Source: Bacteroidales bacterium
GTDB taxonomy: Bacteria > Bacteroidota > Bacteroidia > Bacteroidales > VadinHA17
DNA length: 45,307 bases
NCBI GenBank assembly: GCA_012513795.1
Contig: JAAZBN010000150.1
Span: 1 to 45,307 of the forward strand
Direction of reading: 5' to 3'
Positions 32,923 through 41,913 of this stretch are shown here, piece by piece. The notes under the pieces are model-generated. The model ran no database searches. It saw only the letters and a program-made list of their open reading frames with translations, and was not told the origin of the DNA. Within the stretch, counting starts at the first letter, position 1, and each line of letters opens with the position of its first letter. A program made the position numbers and the translations under genes.

Positions 32923-33324
32923 ATGGAAAAAGTTGTCTCCCGGTCTGACAACCTGATATATGTGGTTGATGATGACCCTGTGGTTACAGGCCTTGTATCT
33001 GCACGCCTGGAGGCTGCCGGGTACAGGGTCAGGCCATTTGCATATGCTGAGGAGTGTATTGCCGGTCTCGGAGAAGAACTTCCTGACCTTATCATTCTCG
33101 ATTTTTATTTCCTGAAGGAGGGCGAAGTTCCCATGAATGGTATGGAAGCCTATGATGAGATAACCAGGATAGCTCCGGAGGTGCCTGTCATCATGCTCTC
33201 TGCCCAGGAGAAAGGCGAGGTGGTGCTCGAATTTGCACGAAAGGGGATAGCTGACTACGTCATCAAAGACAGTGACCTGATAGACAACCTGCAGATGTCA
33301 GTCAAGGCGGTCCTCGAAAGATAG
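32923..33324 (+). CDS. Single-domain response regulator (receiver only)
   Basis: 133 residues forming one receiver domain. The acidic pocket is in YVVDDDPVV (14-22), the phospho-acceptor is Asp60 in LIILDFYF, the switch Ser93 is in VIMLSAQE and the conserved Lys115 in YVIKDSD. There is no output domain, so it must act by protein contact or as a phosphate relay, like CheY or Spo0F. A short insertion after Asp60 (LKEGEVPMNG) is typical of some Bacteroidota receivers. No histidine kinase is encoded nearby. It is followed 12 bp later by a TSUP permease. Confidence 0.93.
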   Translation: MEKVVSRSDNLIYVVDDDPVVTGLVSARLEAAGYRVRPFAYAEECIAGLGEELPDLIILDFYFLKEGEVPMNGMEAYDEITRIAPEVPVIMLSAQEKGEVVLEFARKGIADYVIKDSDLIDNLQMSVKAVLER

Positions 33325-33336
33325 TCCCCTCTGCTG

Positions 33337-34110
33337 ATGGAATGGTATATGTATCTGGCTGTAATAGCCGCCGGCCTTTTTGCAGGTTTTGTTAACACAC
33401 TGGCCGGCAGCGGATCACTGATAACACTGCCTCTGCTGATGTTCCTCGGGCTGCCTGCCAATGTGGCCAACGGGACAAACCGGATAGGTGTATTTGTGCA
33501 GAGCGTGGTAAGCAGCACAAGCTTTAAAAAACAGAAACTCTTTACTGTACATGAAGGCCTCCGGATGTCCCTTCCCGCGCTTGCAGGAGCCCTGCTGGGA
33601 TCACTTATAGCTGTCAGAATCAATGAGCGGATAATGGAACTGCTGATAGGCGGACTGCTGGTCATCATGTTTTTTATTATCCTCTACAAGCCTGAACAGT
33701 GGGTGCGTGATCACGCACAATCAGCCACAATGAAGCGACGCTGGTGGGTGCCTGTGATCTTTTTCCTTATTGGCATCTATGGCGGTTTCATCCAGGCCGG
33801 CGTTGGTTTCTTTCTGCTTGGAGCCCTGGTGCTGGGGGCAGGACTGGGACTGACCAAAGCCAATGCGCACAAGGTTTTTATTGTGGCTGTGATGACCACC
33901 ATTGCCCTTGTGGTCTTCATTGCCAGTGATCAGATACACTACCTCTATGGTATTGTGCTGGCTGCAGGACAGGGAGTGGGTGCATGGCTCGGATCACGCG
34001 TTGCTGTGAGCTGGGGTCCGCGTGTGGTCAGGATTATCCTCCTGGTAGCCATTATGGCTTCGGCTCTGAAACTGACCGGGGTGTTTGACCTGATGGTCCG
34101 CCTCTTCTGA
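33337..34110 (+). CDS. TSUP (TauE/SafE/DUF81) family permease
   Basis: 257 residues with about eight membrane segments in two repeats. The first begins AGLFAGFVNTLAGSGSLITLPLLMFLGLPANVANGTNRIGV (about 11-51), a strong TSUP signature, and the second GGFIQAGVGFFLLGALVLGAGLGLTKANAHK (about 149-179). Characterised members export or import sulfite, sulfoacetate, taurine-derived compounds or other small anions; the substrate here cannot be told. It lies 12 bp after the response regulator, with which it is probably cotranscribed. It ends in a convergent gap with tonB. Confidence 0.92.
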   Translation: MEWYMYLAVIAAGLFAGFVNTLAGSGSLITLPLLMFLGLPANVANGTNRIGVFVQSVVSSTSFKKQKLFTVHEGLRMSLPALAGALLGSLIAVRINERIMELLIGGLLVIMFFIILYKPEQWVRDHAQSATMKRRWWVPVIFFLIGIYGGFIQAGVGFFLLGALVLGAGLGLTKANAHKVFIVAVMTTIALVVFIASDQIHYLYGIVLAAGQGVGAWLGSRVAVSWGPRVVRIILLVAIMASALKLTGVFDLMVRLF

Positions 34111-34130
34111 AACGTTTAACTGTTTGTTTT

Positions 34131-34148
34131 CACCCTGTATGACAGGTG
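34131..34148 (+). terminator. Weak hairpin in the convergent TSUP/tonB gap
   Basis: CACCCTGT, ATG, ACAGGTG forms a 7-bp stem with one bulged C, 21 bp after the TSUP stop codon. No T-run follows, so a role as terminator is uncertain. Confidence 0.3.
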
Positions 34149-34214
34149 TGATTGTTATGCCGGTCAGGAAGATTATTACAGGTGCCAGATGTAACCACCA
34201 GTTCAGGAAGTATC

Positions 34215-35105
34215 CTACTTTAACCTGAAGATATAGGTAATGGTCCCTTTCTGAATGATAGGGGCATCATTGTTGCTTTCGAACGTGGTCTTCAGGGCAG
34301 CTTCCTTGGCCAGCTTAAGGAGATCTCCATCGAGTGTTGTTGACCCCTTGATGCCGGGTGTTGCATCGGTGACCCTTCCGTTACGGTCAACCGTTATCGC
34401 AACAACCACGGTTCCCTCTTTCTGCAGATCATAGGGAGGTTTGATGAGCGACTTAGCCTTTCTTCCGCCCAGGTCAAAGGATATACCTTCTGTTCCCCGG
34501 CCTCCTCCCGGCCCGTAATTGGGCGCATCAGGGGTACCAGACTGAACACCCTGGTTACCCTCTCCGCCCGCAGCCCCTTCGCTCCGGCCTGAGGTGCCCA
34601 CATTTCCTGCATTGCTGAAGGCGCCCCTGGCCCTTGCGTTGGCCTGGTCAATGCGGCGCTGCTCTTCCTCACGCTTAAGACGCTCGGCTTCCTCCCGGGC
34701 AAGACGCTGCCTCTCCGCTTCCGCCTCCAGCTCGCGCCTTATCTGCGCGGCACGGGCCTCGGCCTGCCTCTTCAACTCTTCTGGATCAGGTTCCTTCTTC
34801 TCAACCTCAACAGCCTCCTCAAAATCCTGGGTGAGCAACGCCTCCTCACCCCCTTCATCTCCTGATGATGGCGGCGGGGGCGGGGGTGAAACAGGCTCGG
34901 GAGCAGGCTCAATTAAACCACTTCCCGTCTCGTCAAAGCCGAAGTTGACAATCAAACCCTCTTCCACGGGCTCCGGCACCTTCACCCTGAAAGTGACAAA
35001 GATGATCAGGAGGGCAAACAAAACGTGTATTATGGCACTGATGATCAGCCCAAGCTGCCTTTCCCTCGTGAGTGGCTCTCCGACGCTATTTAGGAGTAGT
35101 GGCAA
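34215..35105 (-). CDS. tonB: TonB-family energy transducer with TolA-like helical spacer
   Basis: 296 residues. An N-terminal membrane anchor (about 19-38, LIISAIIHVLFALLIIFVTF) is followed by a Pro-rich stretch (67-79), then a long charged Ala/Glu/Arg helix (about 105-160), a Gly/Ser/Asn-rich linker (160-205) and a TonB C-terminal domain (about 215-296, with GTVVVAITVDRNGRVTDAT and ending GTITYIFRLK). It transmits proton-motive energy from ExbB-ExbD to outer-membrane receptors. The helical spacer resembles TolA, so a Tol-like role is an alternative. Its start overlaps exbD by 20 bp; there is no other Met before the membrane anchor. Confidence 0.9.
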   Translation of the reverse strand: MPLLLNSVGEPLTRERQLGLIISAIIHVLFALLIIFVTFRVKVPEPVEEGLIVNFGFDETGSGLIEPAPEPVSPPPPPPSSGDEGGEEALLTQDFEEAVEVEKKEPDPEELKRQAEARAAQIRRELEAEAERQRLAREEAERLKREEEQRRIDQANARARGAFSNAGNVGTSGRSEGAAGGEGNQGVQSGTPDAPNYGPGGGRGTEGISFDLGGRKAKSLIKPPYDLQKEGTVVVAITVDRNGRVTDATPGIKGSTTLDGDLLKLAKEAALKTTFESNNDAPIIQKGTITYIFRLK

Positions 35106-35481
35106 GTATCAGTTTGTACTGGTTTTTCGCTGCAATATTCATCACGTTCACAACATACTCAACAGGAACACTCCTGTCAGCATGAACTGAAATGTATATC
35201 TCAGGACTATCCTGAACCCTCGACTGTAACGCTACCTCGAGGTATTCGAGCTCTATGGGTTGATCTTCAATGAAATACTGAAGATCCTTGGTGATCGATA
35301 CAGTGGTAAGCGGCCGGGCTGAAGACTGGGTCGTGCCCTTGGGCAACAAGAGCTTAAGGGCTGTGGGATGTACCAGGGTTGAGGTCAGCATGAAAAACAG
35401 CAGCAGCAGGAACACAATATCCGACATTCCTGCATTGCTGAAGTTTACACTGACTTTATTCTTGTTTGATATAGCCATCAC
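35086..35481 (-). CDS. exbD: ExbD/TolR-family biopolymer transport protein
   Basis: 131 residues. The single membrane segment (about 16-38) lies in FSNAGMSDIVFLLLLFFMLTS, with the essential membrane aspartate in SDIVF. The periplasmic domain ends in YISVHADRSVPVEYVVNVMNIAAKNQYKLILAT. With ExbB it forms the proton channel that drives TonB. It starts 3 bp after exbB ends and overlaps tonB. Confidence 0.94.
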   Translation of the reverse strand: MMAISNKNKVSVNFSNAGMSDIVFLLLLFFMLTSTLVHPTALKLLLPKGTTQSSARPLTTVSITKDLQYFIEDQPIELEYLEVALQSRVQDSPEIYISVHADRSVPVEYVVNVMNIAAKNQYKLILATTPK

Positions 35482-35484
35482 TCA

Positions 35485-36168
35485 TTATTTTACAGGTTCA
35501 TTGAGGATGTCAAGAAACTCGGTGGATGTGGTCTCCAGCTGGAATACCACATTCTCTACCCTTACCACCAGCAGGTTATAGCCGAAGTAGGCAAGAATGC
35601 CAAGTATCAAACCCCCTACAGTGGTAATTAGAGCTGTATAGATACCTCCGCTGAGAGTGCTTATGTCCAGACTGTTGCCTGCAAGTGACATCTCATAAAA
35701 TGCTTGCACCATTCCAATGACCGTGCCCAGGAATCCCATCAGTGGAGCTGCACCGGCTATGGTTGCAAGGGTGGGAAACCGCTTTTCCAGCTTGTGTATC
35801 TCAAGTTTCCCCACGTTCTCAATGGCTTCAGTCACATCTGCCAGCGGCCTGCCAAGACGATTGATACCCTTCTCCACCATCCTTGCCTGGGGAGAGCTGG
35901 TCTTCCTGCATAGCTGCAGCGCGGCATCAACCTTGCCCTCATACATGTAATCCTTGATACGGTTCATAAAGTTCGCATCACCCTTTGATGCCTTCTTTAT
36001 TACCAGGTACCTTTCAATGAAAATGTACAATGCAACAAATGAGAGAAGTGTTAGGAAATACATAACCCATCCGCCTGCCAGGTAGAGGTCAGCCAGTGAC
36101 ATTGTTGCCTCTTCCGCGGTCTCTGCGGCTGCTGTTGTTCCCTGTAATAAAATGCTAGCTGATATCAT
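35485..36168 (-). CDS. exbB: ExbB/TolQ/MotA-family proton channel protein
   Basis: 227 residues. It has three membrane segments (about 35-52, 130-155, 170-195), with a cytoplasmic loop between the first and second containing ARMVEKGINRLGRP. Conserved helix residues are visible in IAGAAPLMGFLGTVIGMVQAF and GGIYTALITTVGGLILGILAY. It is the first gene of exbB-exbD-tonB and, with ExbD, converts proton flow to force. A one-mismatch -7 element lies about 52 bp upstream. Starts a few codons downstream cannot be excluded, because the first 25 residues are poorly conserved. Confidence 0.93.
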   Translation of the reverse strand: MISASILLQGTTAAAETAEEATMSLADLYLAGGWVMYFLTLLSFVALYIFIERYLVIKKASKGDANFMNRIKDYMYEGKVDAALQLCRKTSSPQARMVEKGINRLGRPLADVTEAIENVGKLEIHKLEKRFPTLATIAGAAPLMGFLGTVIGMVQAFYEMSLAGNSLDISTLSGGIYTALITTVGGLILGILAYFGYNLLVVRVENVVFQLETTSTEFLDILNEPVK

Positions 36169-36219
36169 TGTCTGTGATTTAAGATGTTAACTGTTCTTTA
36201 TGCCTTCTTTTTCATCGGG

Positions 36220-36227
36220 CGAATATA
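36220..36227 (-). promoter_or_regulatory. Possible -7 promoter element for exbB-exbD-tonB
   Basis: The minus strand reads TATATTCG, seven of eight matches to TAnnTTTG, about 52 bp before the exbB start in the 124-bp gap after tamB. Confidence 0.4.
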
Positions 36228-36262
36228 GTAAAAAACGGGCTACAACCCCTGTAAGTATCCTG

Positions 36263-36278
36263 TTGTTGATAAATAGGA
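36263..36278. repeat. Dispersed 16-bp motif, copy 2
   Basis: TTGTTGATAAATAGGA in the tamB-exbB gap matches the copy at 22741-22756 at 15 of 16 positions. Confidence 0.45.
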
Positions 36279-36292
36279 CCCATTGTTGAAAG

Positions 36293-39200
36293 CTATTTCT
36301 GTTTCTCCTCCTCATCCTCATCCTCATCCTCATCCTCTGTATTACCTCTCAGGCTCTTTTCCTCAGGCTTGATGAAGAGGTCCTTAAGTGTATTGAAGTC
36401 GCGCCTGTAAAAGACCCCCACTCCCTGGGTGTATGGATGGACCTGGTAGTATAAGTTGTAGTTGGAACGATTGAACACCTTGAATCTCAACATGTCAGTA
36501 AGTCTTACCTCAACTGTGAACTCTCCGCTGATATTGCTGGCGGTGGTGTTTGACTGGTTACCCCTGACATCCACATTTCCATTTACAGTCACCATATCAT
36601 TCAACAACTGGGTTGAGAGCGCCAGCTCAACCTCCTGGTCTGTAAGCTCACTGCCTGGTCTGTAGCTGAATCCTATGTCAAAATCATTACTGATCTGTGA
36701 CAGCCAGTTGCTGAGCTGGTTGGAGAGCATCTCGGTGGTGGTAGTGACTCCCACATTCGGTGAAACAGGTACTCCGGTCTGTCCTATGGGCGTGCCGATG
36801 TTTGATCCTGCATTGTAGAGTGAAGGATCAGGGTAAAAACTGTTCATTACCAGAAGGTACAGGAACTGACGGCTCAGTTCCTCCTCAGTATCTATGGCCA
36901 CCCGCAGTAACTCGCGCGTTCTTTCATCAGCCGTGGGGAGGTTAATGTCAAAGCTGATAGCAGGATTTAGCAGTTGGCCCGAGAGGCTGAGGATACACTC
37001 AACCGGCAGTTTTACCTTCAGTTCCGAAAATTCTTCTTCGCCAAAGATCTCGGAGAGTGCCGCCTTGGTTTTATAGAGAGCCCTGATGTTCAGACTTGCA
37101 TCCTCTATTGGACCGTTCCATGATACTGTGCCCCCTTCCTCCACTGCGAACCGTTTGTTCAGGATGTTCCCAAGGGTAAAAAGATAATCGCCGTCATCAA
37201 TGACATAATTCCCTGACATCCTGACATCACCGCGCGAGGAGAGTGATATGTTCAGTTTCCCTTCACCCTGGCCCCGTATAACCCCGCCTGATGTCTCATC
37301 AAGAATAAGCTGAACCTCTGCATCAGGGGTTACCTCCAGGTCAAAGTTGAGTTCTATCTTGCTCCCTTCCTCCTGCCTGATGAATACATTCCGGTCTGAG
37401 GCCACCTGCTCCCTGTCATCCTTCTCATCAGTACTGACAAAAGAGATATATGGATAATCACTCACACTTGCCGAGGTGTTGAGCGGTATGTAAAACTCTG
37501 TGTTTGGCGCTGTACGCGCCGAGATGTTGAAAACAATCTTCTCATCATTGCCCCTGATCCCTGCATACCCCGAAGCATAGGCCGTGCCATAGAAGCTGTC
37601 GCTGTCCTTTGGCCTGGTGTTTAGCACAAGCATCCTGTCCATGTTGATGTCGAAGCTCACTCCCAGATCCTTGAATGAGCGGTGTGTAAGCATCCCGTTG
37701 ATGCTACCCTCATTTCCTTTCTCATCAGTGATACGGATATTTCTGAATGTTATGCCGTCAGGAGTGAACCTTATGCTGTCAGAGAAACTATAGCGCGTTT
37801 GCAGGAAGTCTATTTTCATTGATGCATCACGTGCCATCACTGAGCCTGTTATCGCCAGCTCCCTTGGCTTCCCTTTCAGCCTGACGGTACCTGATCCTGC
37901 CCCCTGCAGGCCGCTGGCAAAGGCACGAACGAACGGATTGATTATATCCAGCGGCAGATCAGATGCTGAGACAGCAAGGTCAGTCATCCTGGAAGAAGGT
38001 GCATAACTGCCCTTAATGTCAATCATCTTCCTTCCTTCCAGGTTGTTGCTTATATCTATCGCTGCTACCCGTCTGCGCGGATCCCATTCGCTGGTTAATG
38101 AAACCAGCCCGTAATTGTTCTCATTCAGTTTGAAATCCTCAACTTTCATGTCACTCTCAAACAGCAGGTTGTTATATACATCAGAAAGAGTGATGCTGCC
38201 GTTCATAGACCCTTCAAAAGTCATCAGTTGACTGTTCTCCTTCTGTCCTTGATTCCTGTTGACCAGGTTGTTGAGATATGAAATGTTGAGGCCTTCAAAA
38301 CTCATCGTGAGCCTCTCCTCGGGTAACCCTGACAGCTTGCCATCGAGCCTGATGTACCTTGTCCTGCTGCTGACAAGAAGGTTGTCAAACAATGCATTGG
38401 TGCTGTCAATGACAATCCGGGCAGGGCTGATGTTCCATGGGATTTGGTTAACGGTGAAGCCGGAAGGAAGTAAAGCAATGGTCATCACCGGCTTGTTCAG
38501 CTCATTAAGGCTGAAGAATCCGCTCGCCATCAGCTCACCGAAGGTCCGGCCTCCATCCATGTTATCCCACCTCATTCCCAGGTCAATGGTGTCATTCATG
38601 CTTCCTGCCTCCAGGATGAAATTGCCCAGTTCTGACCTGTCAGGCAGTAATACGGTATCAACCTTCATCTCAGCCTTCATCTCAGCACCGGCAAAAGAGC
38701 CTGTAAGTGTCATCTGTCCCAGACGGATCCCGGAAAAAGTAATGGCATCCGATTTTACCCCGGCAATCATCTCCGGACGGTCTGACCATAAATGGCCGGT
38801 GAGACGGGTACCCTCTGCAATGCTCAGTCCTGTGCCAAGGAAATCATTAAGCTTGTCTATCCTCTTGGCTCTTACGTCTATGGCAAACATGGCTGCAGGT
38901 GTCTCTTCGCCCTTGGTATCTTCCGGCTCTCCAAACCGCGAGGGGAGAAGACGGGCAAGCATGACTGCCACTGTATTTTTTATGGCTTCAACAGAGTAAC
39001 GGCCTCTTACCTCCGCATCGGCGAAGTCAGACCTGAGCTGCAGGAGCGGCTCACCTGCCACAATCTCTGAGGTCACCAGGAAATCATAAATACTCAATTT
39101 TCCGTTGGAATTCTCCAGGGTTGAATTGATAAGCCTGAGGTTACCCTCCAGGTTGTCAGTGCGGTTACCCCTGAAGTTGGCGGTTACCAGGGCAGAGGCT

Positions 39201-40834
39201 CTGAATATTGAATCCTTCTCAATCAGGTTGAGTGTTTTCAGGTCGGCATGGGCAAGATTCAGACTGAAGTCAAACTCGGGCATGCTCTTCTCCAGATCAA
39301 ACCGGCCCATAAGGTTCATTTCTATGTTGGGCTCCATCACCTCCACGCTGCCATCCCATATATTGTCTGCATATGTTCCTGAGACGGTTATGTTGCGGTA
39401 GAGGTAGTTGTTTATCTCCACACTGTCAACCACCCCGGTTATGTTTGCCGTGAGGCGGCGGAAGGACTCGGTGGAACCATCAATCTCTGCATGCATCCAC
39501 AATCCGCCAAACATCTCCTCATCCCTGGCAATGTAACCCAGATCCACATTGCTTGTCCTGAGAGACCCCCTGAAGCCGAATGTGTTCCGTCCGTCAGGTT
39601 TGAGTGACAGGTCAGTGGCAAAAGTTCCCCGTTCAGTTGTCAGCCTGCCGAAAGAGACAAAATCAGTTGTAAAACCGGTGAAGTTACCATTATATGAAAT
39701 CAGACCCAGGTCATGTATTACCTGGGGCAGTTTGAGGGGCTTCTTTCCCGGAACGGAAAACCTTTCAATATCTGAGGCCCGTGTCTGCATCTCATTGAAA
39801 TCAATGTACAGAAAACTGTCGTCCAGAACCGGCAGTCCCGAGATGTCAAAATCAAACCTTAACCTGGTTGAAGATTTATAATCCATCCTGATGTCCCTGC
39901 CTTTCAGCCCGGCCACCGTACCGCTCACCCTGCCTGACAGGCTTACTTCTTCCTTTATGCCGGCCAGCGGCTGAACAAAATAGGCCAGATCAGAAGTACT
40001 GATATCCGAATCGTTGATCCGGATATCCATCCTGACTTCGTTGATGAAATCCTTCCATGAACTGCTGTCACGGGCTGCCAGCAGTACTTCTTCGGCAGAA
40101 ATGGTGCCGGATTCACTTATAAGATTTACTTCTCTGAAATAAAGCGAATTGTTGTGAACAGCAAAATTCATATCAAGATTTTTTGATATGAATCCGCCGG
40201 ACTCGCTGAAGCCCAGACCCCGGATCACCATACTGACCGAATCAGGAATGATATGCAGATCACGGATCTTGGTATTGATCCTTTCCAGATGCATGTTCCT
40301 GAAATTAACCCTTCCGGGTATGACTCCTGCTGTGTCTGAACTGTCGTACAGGAGGAAAGAACCGTCAATAATGTCAATATCGGCAAACCTGATGTCGGTA
40401 TTTCTTATGCTGTCACGCTCCCTGTCACTCCTGAGTGTCCGTAAATACTCCGTCAGGTTCATAACTCCGGCACTATCCTTTACCATCCTGAAATCAGGCT
40501 CATATATGTCAACCCTTCCAAACCTGTAAAGTTTTTGTGCCGGCCTTATTTCCCTCAGACGCAGGTCAAGCCTCCTGGCACTGAGCAGGGTGTCACCATT
40601 CAGATCATTGAAAAGTATGTCGTCTAATACTATTTCGTGCCATATTGAATAATTTACCCTGCCAATACTGATATCCCCACCCGTCTGTTCTGAGATGATC
40701 CTGGTGATGCGGCTCACCGTAAATGTCTGTATGCCTGGTATCTGCAGCAGGAGGAAGAGAACGGCAGGCACCATAACCGCTACCGCTGCTATGATGAGAA
40801 AGATCCTTCCGATTTTTTTGATAATTTTGGCCAT
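36293..40834 (-). CDS. tamB: TamB-like translocation and assembly module protein (DUF490)
   Basis: 1513 residues. A single N-terminal membrane anchor (about 9-31, IFLIIAAVAVMVPAVLFLLLQ) is followed by an AsmA/TamB-type start (VSRITRIISEQTGGDISIGRV) and then a very long series of beta-strand repeats, as in bridge-forming lipid-transfer proteins. The C-terminal DUF490 domain (about 1150-1480) contains SRGDVRMSGNYVIDDGDYLFTLGNILNKRF and ends with LFNRS/YNLYYQVHP-like strands. It spans the periplasm and probably carries phospholipid to the outer membrane or assists barrel assembly. The tail is strongly acidic, encoded by a CTCATC hexamer repeat. It diverges from tsaD across only 53 bp. Confidence 0.9.
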   Translation of the reverse strand: MAKIIKKIGRIFLIIAAVAVMVPAVLFLLLQIPGIQTFTVSRITRIISEQTGGDISIGRVNYSIWHEIVLDDILFNDLNGDTLLSARRLDLRLREIRPAQKLYRFGRVDIYEPDFRMVKDSAGVMNLTEYLRTLRSDRERDSIRNTDIRFADIDIIDGSFLLYDSSDTAGVIPGRVNFRNMHLERINTKIRDLHIIPDSVSMVIRGLGFSESGGFISKNLDMNFAVHNNSLYFREVNLISESGTISAEEVLLAARDSSSWKDFINEVRMDIRINDSDISTSDLAYFVQPLAGIKEEVSLSGRVSGTVAGLKGRDIRMDYKSSTRLRFDFDISGLPVLDDSFLYIDFNEMQTRASDIERFSVPGKKPLKLPQVIHDLGLISYNGNFTGFTTDFVSFGRLTTERGTFATDLSLKPDGRNTFGFRGSLRTSNVDLGYIARDEEMFGGLWMHAEIDGSTESFRRLTANITGVVDSVEINNYLYRNITVSGTYADNIWDGSVEVMEPNIEMNLMGRFDLEKSMPEFDFSLNLAHADLKTLNLIEKDSIFRASALVTANFRGNRTDNLEGNLRLINSTLENSNGKLSIYDFLVTSEIVAGEPLLQLRSDFADAEVRGRYSVEAIKNTVAVMLARLLPSRFGEPEDTKGEETPAAMFAIDVRAKRIDKLNDFLGTGLSIAEGTRLTGHLWSDRPEMIAGVKSDAITFSGIRLGQMTLTGSFAGAEMKAEMKVDTVLLPDRSELGNFILEAGSMNDTIDLGMRWDNMDGGRTFGELMASGFFSLNELNKPVMTIALLPSGFTVNQIPWNISPARIVIDSTNALFDNLLVSSRTRYIRLDGKLSGLPEERLTMSFEGLNISYLNNLVNRNQGQKENSQLMTFEGSMNGSITLSDVYNNLLFESDMKVEDFKLNENNYGLVSLTSEWDPRRRVAAIDISNNLEGRKMIDIKGSYAPSSRMTDLAVSASDLPLDIINPFVRAFASGLQGAGSGTVRLKGKPRELAITGSVMARDASMKIDFLQTRYSFSDSIRFTPDGITFRNIRITDEKGNEGSINGMLTHRSFKDLGVSFDINMDRMLVLNTRPKDSDSFYGTAYASGYAGIRGNDEKIVFNISARTAPNTEFYIPLNTSASVSDYPYISFVSTDEKDDREQVASDRNVFIRQEEGSKIELNFDLEVTPDAEVQLILDETSGGVIRGQGEGKLNISLSSRGDVRMSGNYVIDDGDYLFTLGNILNKRFAVEEGGTVSWNGPIEDASLNIRALYKTKAALSEIFGEEEFSELKVKLPVECILSLSGQLLNPAISFDINLPTADERTRELLRVAIDTEEELSRQFLYLLVMNSFYPDPSLYNAGSNIGTPIGQTGVPVSPNVGVTTTTEMLSNQLSNWLSQISNDFDIGFSYRPGSELTDQEVELALSTQLLNDMVTVNGNVDVRGNQSNTTASNISGEFTVEVRLTDMLRFKVFNRSNYNLYYQVHPYTQGVGVFYRRDFNTLKDLFIKPEEKSLRGNTEDEDEDEDEEEKQK
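36311..36334. repeat. Hexanucleotide microsatellite (CTCATC)4 in the 3' end of tamB
   Basis: Four perfect CTCATC units encode Asp-Glu pairs in the acidic tail of TamB. Copy-number change would alter tail length without shifting the frame. Confidence 0.6.
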
Positions 40835-40887
40835 CCGTTAGCGCTGTTCCCGCCGCAGGCGAAGTTATAAAAAAGTGTAATACAAAA

Positions 40888-41913
40888 ATGGCACCAGAAA
40901 TTACTATCCTCGCGATAGAATCATCCTGTGATGACACCTCGGCAGCGGTGATCTGTGACGGATTCGTCCTTTCAAACCTGATTGCCAACCAGGAGGTGCA
41001 CCGCGAATATGGCGGCGTGGTACCCGAGCTGGCGTCAAGGGCACACCAGGCAAATATTGTTCCTGTGGTTGACCGTGCGCTTGTGGCAGCGGGGAAGAAG
41101 GCAGAAGATATAAGTGCCGTCGCTTTTACCAGGGGCCCCGGACTGCTGGGATCGCTCCTCGTGGGTACCTCCTTTGCAAAGGGGTTCGCACTGGCCCGTA
41201 ATATTCCGCTTATTGAGGTAAACCACCTGCAAGCTCATGTCATGTCACACTTCGCCATGGAACAGGGAAGGGAAAACCGCATTCCGGGCTTTCCTTTTCT
41301 CTGCCTGCTGGTTTCGGGCGGGCATACACAACTGATAGTAATACGTGACTATCTCTCCATGGAGCTCATCGGCAATACCATTGATGATGCTGCCGGGGAG
41401 GCATTTGATAAGTGTGCCAAGGTGATGGGGTTGCCTTATCCGGGAGGTCCGGTCATAGACAGGATGGCCGCTGATGGCAACCCGTTTGCCTTCAGTTTTG
41501 CCAAACCCAGGATACCGGGACTGAACTTCAGCTTCTCAGGTCTGAAAACCAGCTTCCTCTACTTCCTCCGTGACAGAGTGGGGGAGGATCCGGACTTCAT
41601 AGGCAAAAACATCAATGACCTGGCCGCCTCACTCCAGCGCACGATAATTGAGATACTGATGGCAAAACTGGTGAGGGCATCAAAGGAGACGGGCATAAGG
41701 GAGATAGGAATCGCCGGCGGCGTCTCGGCAAACAAAGGCCTGAGACAGGCAGCTTCGCGGGAAGCAGCCAGACGACAATGGAACCTCTTCCTGCCTGAAC
41801 TCAGGTATACAACCGATAATGCAGCAATGATAGGCATTACAGGCTATTACAAGTACCTCAGATCAGAATTTACTGACCACTCAGTGGTTCCGGCGGCACG
41901 GATTGATACCTGA
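40888..41913 (+). CDS. tsaD: tRNA N6-threonylcarbamoyladenosine transferase (TsaD/Kae1)
   Basis: 341 residues, the usual length. TsaD transfers the threonylcarbamoyl group to A37 of ANN-decoding tRNAs. Motifs are intact: AIESSCDDTSAA at 9-20, the metal-binding NHLQAH with His113 and His117, LLVSGGHTQL, DDAAGEAFDKCAKVMGLPYPGGP near 168-190, and near the C-terminus GGVSANKGLR and YTTDNAAMIG with the third metal ligand Asp. The 3' end overlaps the convergent thioesterase gene by 44 bp. It shares a 53-bp divergent gap with tamB, in which no clear promoter is visible. Confidence 0.97.
   Translation: MAPEITILAIESSCDDTSAAVICDGFVLSNLIANQEVHREYGGVVPELASRAHQANIVPVVDRALVAAGKKAEDISAVAFTRGPGLLGSLLVGTSFAKGFALARNIPLIEVNHLQAHVMSHFAMEQGRENRIPGFPFLCLLVSGGHTQLIVIRDYLSMELIGNTIDDAAGEAFDKCAKVMGLPYPGGPVIDRMAADGNPFAFSFAKPRIPGLNFSFSGLKTSFLYFLRDRVGEDPDFIGKNINDLAASLQRTIIEILMAKLVRASKETGIREIGIAGGVSANKGLRQAASREAARRQWNLFLPELRYTTDNAAMIGITGYYKYLRSEFTDHSVVPAARIDT

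Noticed and set aside
38259-38999. A 246-codon plus-strand open frame opposite tamB
   Set aside because: It lies entirely within tamB, is Ser/Leu/Arg-rich without motifs, and has no promoter or gap around it.
40605-40988. A minus-strand open frame covering the tamB-tsaD gap
   Set aside because: It overlaps the starts of both tamB and tsaD in wrong frames and its translation has no family pattern.
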